From Muribaculaceae bacterium Isolate-037 (Harlan) (GTDB lineage Bacteria > Bacteroidota > Bacteroidia > Bacteroidales > Muribaculaceae), in the NCBI GenBank assembly GCA_003762615.1, contig RIAZ01000024.1, positions 23,035-87,034 on the forward strand: a stretch of DNA of 64,000 bases, in the 5' to 3' direction. Both the position numbers and the translations under genes were made by a program. The notes under the pieces are model-generated. The model saw nothing but the letters and a program-made list of their open reading frames with translations. It was not told the origin of the DNA and ran no database searches. Of this stretch, positions 16,534 through 25,497 are shown piece by piece; position 1 is the first letter of the stretch; every line of letters begins with the position of its first letter.

Positions 16534-16628
16534 GTTAGTAAAATCACGTATAGGATAAACGAAATTACGGCTTGAGAAACGGCAGTTTCCTAAGCCCTTA
16601 GAAATTCATGACGTTGATGTATAATTGT

Positions 16629-18104
16629 CTATTTTCTCCAGAAAGCGGGGAAGAAGAGAAGGAGGATGGTGAATAGCTCAAGTCGCCCGACGAGCATCAC
16701 GAAAGAGAGAAGCCATTTGCCGCCTGCCGGGATGAGGGAGAAATTGCCACCGAGCCCGGTGATGTCGGTTCCGAGTCCGGTGTTGGATATGGCTGAAAGC
16801 GCGACAAAGAAACTGTCTTTCAGCGGGAGCCCCATCAATACGAGAATGGAGCCGGCTACCATTATCACAATCACATAGACGAAAAGGAAAGCAAGTGTCT
16901 TGTTGACTACTGCCGAGGGGGTTCCTTTTCCGTTGATACATACGGTAGTGACGGCACTCGGATGCATTATCTTGTAGAACTCATTCTTTATGAATTTGAA
17001 CAGCACAAGAAAGCGGTCGATTTTCGCACCACCCGATGTGCTGCCCGCACAAGCCCCCATCACCATCATGATTATGAGGATTATGACCGCCATCGACCCC
17101 CAATCATGGAAGTCGGGCTCGGTCAATCCGGTTGAGGTCAGAATCGATACCGCCTGAAAGAGTGGATCAATCGTGATGTCGTCGAGATGGTGGTATAATC
17201 CTTTGGCAATCACGTTCAGGGTGAGCGCGACATAGCAGATGAATATGATGAATATATACCATCTCAGCACGTCATTGCGGAATGCTGAACGGAATTTGCC
17301 ACACACCATTTTATATATGAGAGAGAAATTCACGCCTCCCAGAAACATGAAGACAGTGAGCAGAATCTTTACGTAAGTGTCAGCCGCTTCGCTTATGGAG
17401 ATATCGCTATTGGAGAATCCTCCGGTCGACATTGTGGAGAGTCCGTAGCAGATGGCATCAAATACTGACATTTCCGAGAATGTCAGAAGCACAATGAGCA
17501 GGGTAGTGAGGGATATATATACGAGCCACAGGCTCTGCGCCGTGAAACTGACGCGTGGTCGCAGCTTGTCATGGGTTATGCCTGTCACTTCCGCATTAAA
17601 CAGCTGCATGCCTCCCTGATAGTTGAGCATCGGCACTACGGCAAGCGTGAAGAGGATTATTCCGAGACCTCCGATCCATTGCACGATACATCTCCACAGC
17701 AATATGGAATTGGGCACGCCTTCAAGAGTGTCGAGCACGGTGGCGCCTGTAGTGGTGAATCCGCTCATCGTCTCAAAAAAAGCATCGGTCACTCCGAGAT
17801 GAGTGCCACACATCAGAAACGGTAGCATCCCGAAGAGCGATAGTATCACCCATATCAATCCGGTCAGCACGATTGCCTCACGTTTCCCCATCTCCCTGCT
17901 TTTGGGATGAAGACTCACCATGGAGATTCCGCAAGTGGCAGTGATGCCCATGCACACCAGAAACATGAATGCACTCTCCTCCCTATATATAAGTCCTGTC
18001 GCAAACGGTATAGTCATGAATGCCGTTTCGATAAGAAGAAGCCACCCGATCACGCGCAGCAGCATCCTTACGTTGAGATAGCCGGTATGTCGTTTGAAAG
18101 CCAT
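16629..18104 (-). CDS. trkH: Trk-type potassium uptake membrane subunit
   Basis: TrkH forms the K+ channel-like path of the Trk uptake system in the inner membrane. The 491-aa sequence is highly hydrophobic with about ten spans. The filter-loop glycines are visible in MSGFTTTGATVL, LSTMSTGGFSNS, LTSTGLTEPDF and ISNTGLGTDI, the four P-loops of the family. It starts 2 nt after trkA and completes the K+ system. Confidence 0.93.
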   Translation of the reverse strand: MAFKRHTGYLNVRMLLRVIGWLLLIETAFMTIPFATGLIYREESAFMFLVCMGITATCGISMVSLHPKSREMGKREAIVLTGLIWVILSLFGMLPFLMCGTHLGVTDAFFETMSGFTTTGATVLDTLEGVPNSILLWRCIVQWIGGLGIILFTLAVVPMLNYQGGMQLFNAEVTGITHDKLRPRVSFTAQSLWLVYISLTTLLIVLLTFSEMSVFDAICYGLSTMSTGGFSNSDISISEAADTYVKILLTVFMFLGGVNFSLIYKMVCGKFRSAFRNDVLRWYIFIIFICYVALTLNVIAKGLYHHLDDITIDPLFQAVSILTSTGLTEPDFHDWGSMAVIILIIMMVMGACAGSTSGGAKIDRFLVLFKFIKNEFYKIMHPSAVTTVCINGKGTPSAVVNKTLAFLFVYVIVIMVAGSILVLMGLPLKDSFFVALSAISNTGLGTDITGLGGNFSLIPAGGKWLLSFVMLVGRLELFTILLLFFPAFWRK

Positions 18105-18106
18105 GA

Positions 18107-19441
18107 TCAGTTAAACCATTTTTCAATTTTACTGATGGTGCCGCTAAGACAGAACACGACGACAAAATCTCCCGGTTGCAGATGAGTGTTACCGCTGACG
18201 AGCATGCACTCATTATCCCTCACCATTGCGGCGAGAGTCATTCCGAAGGGGAGATGAAGATCCTTCACCGGTGCCTTTGCAATTTTCGCCCCATGTCGCA
18301 CAGGCATTTCCGCCACTTCTGCATCTGCCAGGGCAAGACATTTCGCGTTGCTTTGGTCTGCATCAAGAAGAATCTTGAAAATATGGCTCGAAGCCAGTAG
18401 TTTCTTATTTATGATGGTGCCGATGTTCAGATTCTCCGCCTGACTGACAAACTGAAGGTTCTCCACGTCAGCGATGGTCTTGGGCACACCAAATTCCTTT
18501 GCTGAAAGACATGACAATATGTTGGTCTCCGAAAAATCGGTAAGGGCGAGAAACGCATCATACTGATATATGTTGTTCTCACGGAGCACCTCGATGTCGC
18601 GTCCGTCGCCATACACAATCTCGCAGTCGGGCAATGCTGTAGCCATGTATTCGCAATTATCCCTGTCGTTGTCAATTATCTTGATATGGAATTTATCATG
18701 AAAGCGTTTCGCGAAACGTCGCGCGATGCGGCTTCCACCCATTATGAGAGCCTTCTTGATCACGCGTTTCTTCTTGCCGCAGAGATCGCGCACAATCTGT
18801 ATATAGGGTGGGGTGGTGATGAAATACACGATGTCGTCAAATTCCAGTTTGTCGTTACCGCCCGGGATGATAGTCTCATTGTTGCGTTTGATTGCCGCTA
18901 CATGGAAATTATGTTCCCTTACGGGGAGGTCTTTCAGCTTGTAATTTATAAGAGGCGACTGGCTATGCAGCTTCACGCCGATAAGTAGAAGTCCTCCGCC
19001 ATGAAGCTCTCCCCAATATCTTGCCCAATTATGAGCCAGCGACAGATTGATTTCATCAGCGGCAAGGTCTTCCGGATAAATAAGGAAGTCAGCTCCGATA
19101 TCCTTCAGAATCTCACCGTTGTGGCTGTCAAGAAATTCAGAACTGTCAATTCTTGCCACAGTCTTCTTTGCCCCGAGTCTTTTCGCTATTGCGCACGACG
19201 TCAGATTGCGTGTCTCGTAGGGAGTCACGGCAATATACAGGTCGGTGTTGTCGACACCGACGTCGCGTAGCGTGTCGAACGAGGATGTCGATCCGTTCCA
19301 AGTCATCAGGTTGTAGTTGTCGTTGATTACGTCCAGCCTTGATTGGTCGCTGTCAAGCAGAATTATATCCTGATCCTCATTAGAGAGGAGCTTGGCAAGA
19401 TGGGTCCCGACTTCACCGGCACCTGCAATTACAATCTTCAT
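18107..19441 (-). CDS. trkA: Trk potassium uptake regulatory protein
   Basis: A cytoplasmic 444-aa protein with two RCK modules (NAD-binding TrkA-N plus TrkA-C). The first Rossmann motif is IVIAGAGEVGTHLAKLL at the N-terminus and the second KKALIMGGSRIARRFAKRF around residue 230. It gates TrkH in response to bound nucleotide. The start codon overlaps the dxs stop by one base (TGATG), which indicates coupled translation from the dxs message. Confidence 0.93.
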   Translation of the reverse strand: MKIVIAGAGEVGTHLAKLLSNEDQDIILLDSDQSRLDVINDNYNLMTWNGSTSSFDTLRDVGVDNTDLYIAVTPYETRNLTSCAIAKRLGAKKTVARIDSSEFLDSHNGEILKDIGADFLIYPEDLAADEINLSLAHNWARYWGELHGGGLLLIGVKLHSQSPLINYKLKDLPVREHNFHVAAIKRNNETIIPGGNDKLEFDDIVYFITTPPYIQIVRDLCGKKKRVIKKALIMGGSRIARRFAKRFHDKFHIKIIDNDRDNCEYMATALPDCEIVYGDGRDIEVLRENNIYQYDAFLALTDFSETNILSCLSAKEFGVPKTIADVENLQFVSQAENLNIGTIINKKLLASSHIFKILLDADQSNAKCLALADAEVAEMPVRHGAKIAKAPVKDLHLPFGMTLAAMVRDNECMLVSGNTHLQPGDFVVVFCLSGTISKIEKWFN

Positions 19442-21369
19442 CAGCCCTTGGTGTTTGATGTGAGTTCTTTAGCTGCTGAGATGATCCCCTCAACGTCGTA
19501 TCCGCATAAGTTCTTCAGTTGGTCTACAGTGCCCTGTGCGATCCATCTGTCAGGCACACCCAGCGATTTCACCTTAATTCCGGAGCCTATTTCGCGAATA
19601 TGATGTTCCACAGTTTCGCCAAATCCCCCCTCAAGGGCACCATCCTCCACCGTTATGACAGCGTCATATCTTTGCGCCACATCGGAAAGAATCCCCATGT
19701 CGATGGGTTTCATCCATATCATGTCAAATATGTCAGTCTTGATCCCCTGGTCCTCAAGCAGTGAGGCTGCAGTCATGGCATCCTTAAGGACAGGACCAAG
19801 CGTCAGGATTGCTATTTTTGCATCGGCATGATCGGTGATTTTCCTACCTTTGCCTACTTCAAGAGTTTTCATCTCTGATTTCCAATCAGTGTGATATGCC
19901 CTGCCACGCGGATAACGTATGGCATAAGGTGAATTTATTGATAGAGAGGTGAACATAAGATTCCTCATGGTCTCCTCGTCGGCGGGAGATGATATTTTCA
20001 TTCCCGGTATGCAATTGAGGTAGGCGAGATCAAACAATCCATGGTGGGTGACGCCATCCTCACCCACGAGTCCGGCACGGTCAATGCAGAAAGTGACAGG
20101 GAGTCCCTGAATCGCCACGTCATGGATGATATTGTCGTAAGCCCGCTGTAGAAATGATGAGTAGATTGCGACGAATGGCTTTTTGCCGGCAGCAGCCATG
20201 CCACCGGCAAAAGTGACGGCATGACCCTCGGAGATACCTACGTCGAAAGTGCGGTCGGGAAACGCCTCGGCAAGCTTCGACATTGACGTGCCGGATGGCA
20301 TTGCCGCAGTTATGCCGGCGATTGATTTGTCCATTCCTGCAAGTTCCACGAGTGTCTCGCCGAATACGTCCTGCCAGAGCGGAGGGAGTATATCGGAAGA
20401 GACAGATATTTTCTTGCCTGTGGCAGGGTCGAATTTTCCGGGAGCGTGCCATGCGGCAGGGTCATCCTCGGCAGGTTTGTATCCTTTCCCCTTTATGGTG
20501 CATACGTGCAGCAGACGCGGTCCCTCCATATTCTTTATTTCCTTGAACACTTGCACGAGCTTGATTACGTCATGCCCGTCCATGGGTCCCAGGTATCGGA
20601 TATTAAGACCTTCGAATATATTCTGCTTCTTTGACACCAACGACTTAATGGAATTGCTGAATCTGATTATTGCCCGCTTCCTTTGGTCGGTCAGAATCCC
20701 TTTCTTTCTGAAAAATCCCGCCATTTTGTTCCGGATACGGTTATATCCGGCGGAAGTGGTGAGGTCAGACAGATATGAATGCAACGCCCCGACATTCGGG
20801 TCGATACTCATATCGTTGTCGTTAAGCACGATCAGTAGATCATTCGGATGATTCGAGGCATTGTTCAGCCCTTCAAATGCAAGACCGCCGCTGATGGATG
20901 CGTCGCCGATCACTGCCACGGTCTTCCGGTTGCGGTTTTCGGGCGTCAGTTTGTCGGCGATAGCCATGCCGAGGGCGGCGGATATGGAATTTCCGGCATG
21001 TCCCGCCATAAATGTGTCGGCATCGCTTTCGAGAGGATTCGGGAATCCACTGATGCCGTTCAATGTGCGTTGCCCGGCGAAAGCGTCACGACGTCCGGTC
21101 AGTATCTTGTGGGCATACGCCTGATGCCCGACATCCCAGACAAGACGGTCGTAGGGAGTGTCATACACATAATGTAACGCCACGATAAGTTCCACCGCCC
21201 CCATGCTTGAAGCAAAATGCCCCGGATTAACAGACAGGCGGGAAATAAGGAATTCCCTTATCTCCCGGCACAATGCGGGGAGTTGCTCCACAGGGAGTTT
21301 GCGGAGGTCGGAAGGGGAGTTGATTTCAGACAGGAGAGGCATAGCAGCTCTTTCTTCGTTCTGTTCCAT
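19441..21369 (-). CDS. dxs: 1-deoxy-D-xylulose-5-phosphate synthase
   Basis: Dxs condenses pyruvate and glyceraldehyde-3-phosphate with thiamine diphosphate, the first step of the MEP isoprenoid pathway. The TPP motif GDASISGGLAFEGLNNA and the catalytic-glutamate region VGISEGHAVTFAGGMA are visible, followed by the transketolase pyrimidine and C-terminal domains. At 642 aa it is of usual length. A second ATG lies at 21342; the first is kept because it lies 9 nt after the preceding small gene. It shares a transcript with trkA and trkH. Confidence 0.95.
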   Translation of the reverse strand: MEQNEERAAMPLLSEINSPSDLRKLPVEQLPALCREIREFLISRLSVNPGHFASSMGAVELIVALHYVYDTPYDRLVWDVGHQAYAHKILTGRRDAFAGQRTLNGISGFPNPLESDADTFMAGHAGNSISAALGMAIADKLTPENRNRKTVAVIGDASISGGLAFEGLNNASNHPNDLLIVLNDNDMSIDPNVGALHSYLSDLTTSAGYNRIRNKMAGFFRKKGILTDQRKRAIIRFSNSIKSLVSKKQNIFEGLNIRYLGPMDGHDVIKLVQVFKEIKNMEGPRLLHVCTIKGKGYKPAEDDPAAWHAPGKFDPATGKKISVSSDILPPLWQDVFGETLVELAGMDKSIAGITAAMPSGTSMSKLAEAFPDRTFDVGISEGHAVTFAGGMAAAGKKPFVAIYSSFLQRAYDNIIHDVAIQGLPVTFCIDRAGLVGEDGVTHHGLFDLAYLNCIPGMKISSPADEETMRNLMFTSLSINSPYAIRYPRGRAYHTDWKSEMKTLEVGKGRKITDHADAKIAILTLGPVLKDAMTAASLLEDQGIKTDIFDMIWMKPIDMGILSDVAQRYDAVITVEDGALEGGFGETVEHHIREIGSGIKVKSLGVPDRWIAQGTVDQLKNLCGYDVEGIISAAKELTSNTKG

Positions 21370-21378
21370 TATGAGTAG

Positions 21379-21552
21379 TCATTTATCCTGCCGGATATAT
21401 TTTTTCCACAGAGGCACGAAAATGATAATGCCGGAAGCCACCACAAGAAACAGATTCTTGAAGTTGAATCCGCCCGACAGCAATAGCGTCAGGCTTAGCC
21501 ATATCCATAGAAGAGCCAATACAGAAAAACCGGCTATCTTAACAGGTTGCAT
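21379..21552 (-). CDS. Small two-span membrane protein ahead of dxs
   Basis: A 57-aa frame starting MQPVKIAGFSVLALLWIW with two hydrophobic segments (about residues 6-24 and 30-50, KNLFLVVASGIIIFVPLW) and a basic C-terminus WKKYIRQDK. An upstream TTG at 21570 would add six residues; the ATG is preferred. It lies 9 nt before dxs, so it is probably the first gene of that operon. No family was recognised. Confidence 0.6.
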   Translation of the reverse strand: MQPVKIAGFSVLALLWIWLSLTLLLSGGFNFKNLFLVVASGIIIFVPLWKKYIRQDK

Positions 21553-21587
21553 ATAAATAATGAGAGACAAACATGAGATGATGATTG

Positions 21588-21638
21588 CCCGGCAAATTTG
21601 TGTCGCTTTGTAGACGCAGCGAGGTGAGAGTTGCCGGG
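21588..21638 (-). other. Two-level hairpin in the leader of the dxs operon
   Basis: CCCGGCAA (21588-21595) pairs with TTGCCGGG (21631-21638), and inside it TCGCT (21603-21607) pairs with AGCGA (21618-21622). It ends about 36 nt before the first start codon of the minus-strand operon. No known riboswitch consensus was recognised. It could also be a leftover terminator or act on the opposite strand. Confidence 0.4.
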
Positions 21639-21883
21639 GCGAGAGGTATGCTTGTCTATGCGAAATTAATTAAATTATTTTAAACATTCAAGAAACTATC
21701 AAGTAAAATTATTTGTATCCTTACAGATAATATAAAATGGGTGATGTATTTTATTGGATATTAGAGCATTGTGAATTGTGTTTAAGGATCGTGGTGGCAT
21801 CAGTGTTGAAAATGCGGTGCGGCTGATGAAAAAAACGTTGTAAAAAAGGTGGTCTAAGGATAGGAAAAAATTTAATTTATCGT

Positions 21884-21891
21884 TATCTTTG
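21884..21891 (+). promoter_or_regulatory. -7 box of ftsK
   Basis: TATCTTTG fits TAnnTTTG, 19 nt before the start codon. No clear TTTG lies 19-21 nt upstream. Confidence 0.4.
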
Positions 21892-21910
21892 CATTCTCAA
21901 AATAAGAATT

Positions 21911-24598
21911 ATGAAAGCCTACGATACTTTCAACCCTAATATACCGGATGCGGAAGAAGTGATTCCTGCACCGACTTTGCCTCCTGTCTCGGAGGAACTT
22001 AGACAATCGGAGCCTAAGCGCAAGGAGAAAAAAGAGACTGTAAAAAGAGTTGTAAAGAAACCGGAGCCTAAGACGAAACGTGCGCCGGCAGAGCCTTTGG
22101 TGCCCAAAATAAAGCGATGGGTAGGGTCTCAGACTACCCGTTGGATTCTCGGTCTGTTTCTTGGATTCTTTGCCGTATATCTTGGCTTTTCATTCCTGTC
22201 ATATTTCACGAGCTGCATAAAGGACCAATCGGAGATTAACAATACCCAGATAGGTCTTTCTGGCGATATCTCCAACGTCGGTGGAGAGGGGGGCGCACGC
22301 ATAGCGGAGTTCCTGATTAATGAGAGTTTTGGTCTCGGTTCATTCGTGATAGTGCTTTGGCTTGTGGCAATGTCGCTGAAGCAGCTTGTGGGCAAACCGA
22401 GATTCAAATCGGTTGACTTCACAATAAAATCGATAGTGGCATTGGTGACGGTGTCGCTTATAATCGGATTGCTCACCATTGGATTCAATACTCAGGTGAA
22501 CTGGGGAGGCTATCACGGCAGATACGTCAATGAATTTATCGTGCATTTCTTTGGCTGGACAGGAGCGATAATCCTATGTATGTTCCTTGTGGGCTGTTTC
22601 TTTGTGATATGTCTGAGGGATTTCATCAATTGGATATTACGCCTGAAGCGTGCCCGTGACGCTCGCCGTAAGGTGGAGGCGGAGAAACGTGCAATTCAGC
22701 GTGAGCGTGAGCGCGAGATAGAGGAGATGCGCCGTTATGAGGATGCTGATGCGGTGCCGGATGCTGTTGAGGAGATGGTGGAATCAGACGATGATGCGCA
22801 GGTGGTGTTCAACGGTGAGGAACCGGGGCTTTACAGCACATTGCCGGATTTTGATGATACCGAATATTCCATTGAGGATGATGCGCCTATCGTGTCGGAG
22901 CATTCCCCCAAGGAGCAGACACGGACGGAGGCAGTGACAGAAAACAGAACGTCATCGGTTGAGACAACTCCGGCTCCGGAACCTATAGTTACCCCCAATC
23001 CCGAACCGGTTGATGACAATCCTGATTTGGAGGAGGAAGAGGATGATATGATTGTCAATGTCAATTCCATATCCCAGGTGGAGACCCCGCATCTTCCCGA
23101 TAATCATGGACTGCCGGGAGCTCATCCCTACAAGTTCCCGCCGTTTGAAATCCTTAGGGAGGGTGTGGTCAAGGTGAGTGTGGATGCGGAGGAGCAGTTG
23201 GAGAATAAGGAGAAGATTAAGAAGACGCTTCTTGATTTCGGCATACCTATCCTAAGCATTGAGGCTACAGTCGGTCCGACGGTTACGCTTTACGAGATAG
23301 TCCCGGATAAGGGCGTGCGTATCGCCAAGATAAGGAATCTTGTCGACGACATAGCATTGAGCCTTTCGGCGGAGGGCGTCAGAATCATCGCACCGATTCC
23401 CGGTAAGGGTACAGTCGGAATAGAGGTGGCAAACAAGGATCCGCAGACCGTGTCAATGCGCACCATAATCAAGTCGAAGGCATATCAGGAGACTAAATAT
23501 AAGCTGCCTATAGCCATGGGCTCGACAATCTCCAACGATGTCTACATCGCGGATCTTGCCAAGATGCCCCACCTGCTTGTGGCGGGTGCTACAGGACAGG
23601 GTAAGTCGGTAGGTCTGAATGCCATAATCGCGTCTCTTCTCTACCGCAAGACTCCGGATGAACTTAAATTTGTGATGATCGACCCTAAGATGGTTGAGTT
23701 CAGCCTTTATGCCAAGATAGAGGCGCACTATCTTGCCAAGATTCCGGGTGCGGAAGATGCTATAATCACGGATATGGATAAGGTGGTGGCTACTCTCAGC
23801 TCGCTCTGCGTGGAGATGGACAACCGTTATCAGCTCCTAAAGGAGGCTCATGCACGAAATCTTATCGAGTATAACGACAAGATAAAGGCAGGGAAGCTGA
23901 ATCCTCTGGAAGGACACCGTTTCTTCCCCTACATTGTGGTGGTGGTCGATGAGTTCAGCGATTTGATAATGACTGCCGGTAAAGAGGTGGAGATACCTAT
24001 AGCGCGTCTTGCTCAGAAGGCACGTGCGGTAGGTATGCACGTGATAATAGCGACTCAGCGTCCCTCCACCAACGTCATCACCGGTATCATTAAGGCTAAC
24101 TTCCCTGCGCGTATTGCCTTTAAGGTAAGTTCCGGCGTGGACAGTAAGACTATCCTTGACACCACCGGAGCCCAGCAGCTGATAGGCAGGGGCGACATGC
24201 TCATAAGCAACAGCAGCCCGATGGTGCGTGTGCAGTGTGCCTTCATCGACACTCCGGAGGTGGAGGAGATATGCGATTATATCGCACGTCAGCCCTACGG
24301 TCAAGGTGCCTACGAGTTGCCTGACCCTGTAGTGACCGGCTCGGAGAGTGAGGGTGGAGAGTCAGGTAATAATTTCGGCGATAAGGATGCCCTCTTCGAA
24401 GAGGTGGCGCGTCTGATAGTGTCGTCCAACACAGCCTCCACGTCATCCCTCCAGAGAAGATACTCTATCGGCTACAACCGTGCGGGCAAGATAATGGATC
24501 AGCTTGAGGCGGCAGGTATAGTCGGTCCGGCACACGGCGGTAAACCACGTTCTGTGCTTGTCGATGCTGTCACCTTGGAGTCGATATTGAATGGCTGA
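21911..24598 (+). CDS. ftsK: DNA translocase FtsK
   Basis: FtsK anchors at the division septum and pumps chromosomal DNA during segregation. The N-terminus has a basic leader and about four membrane spans (residues ~75-240), then a Pro/Glu-rich linker (~250-395). The motor follows with Walker A GATGQGKS near residue 560 and Walker B IVVVVDEFSDLIM. The C-terminal gamma winged helix (SSLQRRYSIGYNRAGKIMDQLEAAGIVGP) recognises KOPS-type sequences. At 895 aa it is complete. LolA-like and trxB genes follow. Confidence 0.95.
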   Translation: MKAYDTFNPNIPDAEEVIPAPTLPPVSEELRQSEPKRKEKKETVKRVVKKPEPKTKRAPAEPLVPKIKRWVGSQTTRWILGLFLGFFAVYLGFSFLSYFTSCIKDQSEINNTQIGLSGDISNVGGEGGARIAEFLINESFGLGSFVIVLWLVAMSLKQLVGKPRFKSVDFTIKSIVALVTVSLIIGLLTIGFNTQVNWGGYHGRYVNEFIVHFFGWTGAIILCMFLVGCFFVICLRDFINWILRLKRARDARRKVEAEKRAIQREREREIEEMRRYEDADAVPDAVEEMVESDDDAQVVFNGEEPGLYSTLPDFDDTEYSIEDDAPIVSEHSPKEQTRTEAVTENRTSSVETTPAPEPIVTPNPEPVDDNPDLEEEEDDMIVNVNSISQVETPHLPDNHGLPGAHPYKFPPFEILREGVVKVSVDAEEQLENKEKIKKTLLDFGIPILSIEATVGPTVTLYEIVPDKGVRIAKIRNLVDDIALSLSAEGVRIIAPIPGKGTVGIEVANKDPQTVSMRTIIKSKAYQETKYKLPIAMGSTISNDVYIADLAKMPHLLVAGATGQGKSVGLNAIIASLLYRKTPDELKFVMIDPKMVEFSLYAKIEAHYLAKIPGAEDAIITDMDKVVATLSSLCVEMDNRYQLLKEAHARNLIEYNDKIKAGKLNPLEGHRFFPYIVVVVDEFSDLIMTAGKEVEIPIARLAQKARAVGMHVIIATQRPSTNVITGIIKANFPARIAFKVSSGVDSKTILDTTGAQQLIGRGDMLISNSSPMVRVQCAFIDTPEVEEICDYIARQPYGQGAYELPDPVVTGSESEGGESGNNFGDKDALFEEVARLIVSSNTASTSSLQRRYSIGYNRAGKIMDQLEAAGIVGPAHGGKPRSVLVDAVTLESILNG

Positions 24599-24605
24599 TA
24601 CTGTT

Positions 24606-24664
24606 GTATCGCTGTATCGCTGTATCGGTTGTATCGGTTGTATCGGTTGAAACAGCCGATACAG
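24606..24664. repeat. GTATCG short tandem repeat with an inverted partner
   Basis: GTATCG occurs five times at spacings of 8, 8, 9 and 9 nt (starts 24606, 24614, 24622, 24631, 24640). The third copy sits in CTGTATCGG (24620-24628), which pairs with CCGATACAG (24656-24664). It fills the short gap between ftsK and the lolA-like gene. Confidence 0.85.
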
Positions 24665-24700
24665 ATGAAACAGATGAAACAAATGAAACAGATGAAACAA
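24665..24700 (+). repeat. 9-nt tandem repeat encoding four Met-Lys-Gln units
   Basis: ATGAAACAG is repeated four times with two single-base changes (24665, 24674, 24683, 24692). Every unit carries an in-frame ATG, so the lolA-like gene has four neighbouring start codons. Confidence 0.95.
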
Positions 24701-25339
24701 AATAAGCTAAAAAATAGTCTATCCTGTCTCAGCTATGTGATGTTGGCTATATTGATAGCCGTAGGTGTCAATGCTTACGGAGCCACCACAAAGTTGACGG
24801 CGGAGCAGGTGGCTCAGAAGGCTGCCTCGGTAATAACCACCAAGGGACTGTCTGCCACGTTCAGCATAAATTCACAGGGGCGTGTCTCCAATGGTTCTGT
24901 CAAGAGTGCGGGTAATAAATTCGTGGTGTTGATGCCGGAAGTATCCACATGGTATAACGGCAAATCTCTCTATACCTATAATCCGCGCACGTCAGAGACC
25001 ACCGTAACTATACCGACAGCGCAGGAACTTGCGGAATCTAATCCCTTGCTTTACGTCAGAAGCGGTGCAGCCGGTTTCACGTGCCGGTTCTCCACAGTGA
25101 AGCGTCAGGGGAAATACGTGGTGGATCTTCTTCCCAAGGATAAGAAATCCGGGTTAAAGAAATTGGTGTTCACAATCAACTCCACTACGTTCCAGATAGA
25201 GAAGATATTGGTGACTACAGCTTCCGGTAATGTGACGGTAGACGTCAAGACAATGAAAACCGGCATTACGATACCGGTGTCGGAGTTTGAATATCCCAGT
25301 AAGAAATACCCGCGTGCGGAGATTGTAGATCTCCGTTGA
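24665..25339 (+). CDS. LolA-like outer-membrane lipoprotein carrier
   Basis: A periplasmic chaperone of the LolA fold that carries lipoproteins from inner to outer membrane. The N-terminus is a signal peptide (basic region, then LSYVMLAILIAVGVNA, cut near AYGA). The mature part shows LolA-type features: LTAEQVAQKAASVI, PEVSTWYNGKSLYTYN and the C-terminal DVKTMKTGITIPVSEFEYP. The start is uncertain because four ATGs are repeated every 9 nt; the first of these is used, giving 224 aa. An upstream frame extends to 24629 but only through the repeat. The ftsK-lolA-trxB order is common in Bacteroidales. Confidence 0.85.
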   Translation: MKQMKQMKQMKQNKLKNSLSCLSYVMLAILIAVGVNAYGATTKLTAEQVAQKAASVITTKGLSATFSINSQGRVSNGSVKSAGNKFVVLMPEVSTWYNGKSLYTYNPRTSETTVTIPTAQELAESNPLLYVRSGAAGFTCRFSTVKRQGKYVVDLLPKDKKSGLKKLVFTINSTTFQIEKILVTTASGNVTVDVKTMKTGITIPVSEFEYPSKKYPRAEIVDLR

Positions 25340-25497
25340 CCGTGGATGGTGGGATATCGGAAGATATGGGGCAAATGAAGTTTAAACCATGTCATTGAAA
25401 AGAAAAAAATAGTTAACGTTGTTATATAAAGAGAATGGGGTTGCAGCATTCATCAGGCAACTTCCGTATTATATAATAAAAACATCTTAAGATATAT

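Larger units (their letters stand above)
21553..21910. other. Divergent intergenic region between the dxs operon and ftsK
   Basis: Contains a folded element at 21588-21638 and the ftsK -7 box. Apart from these it is AT-rich with no coding frame or recognised RNA gene. Confidence 0.55.

Noticed and set aside
20249..20851. 200-codon + strand frame over dxs
   Set aside because: Antisense shadow of dxs.
21588..21638. Nested hairpin as a TPP riboswitch for dxs
   Set aside because: Conserved TPP-box sequences (CUGAGA, ACCUGA-type) were not found.
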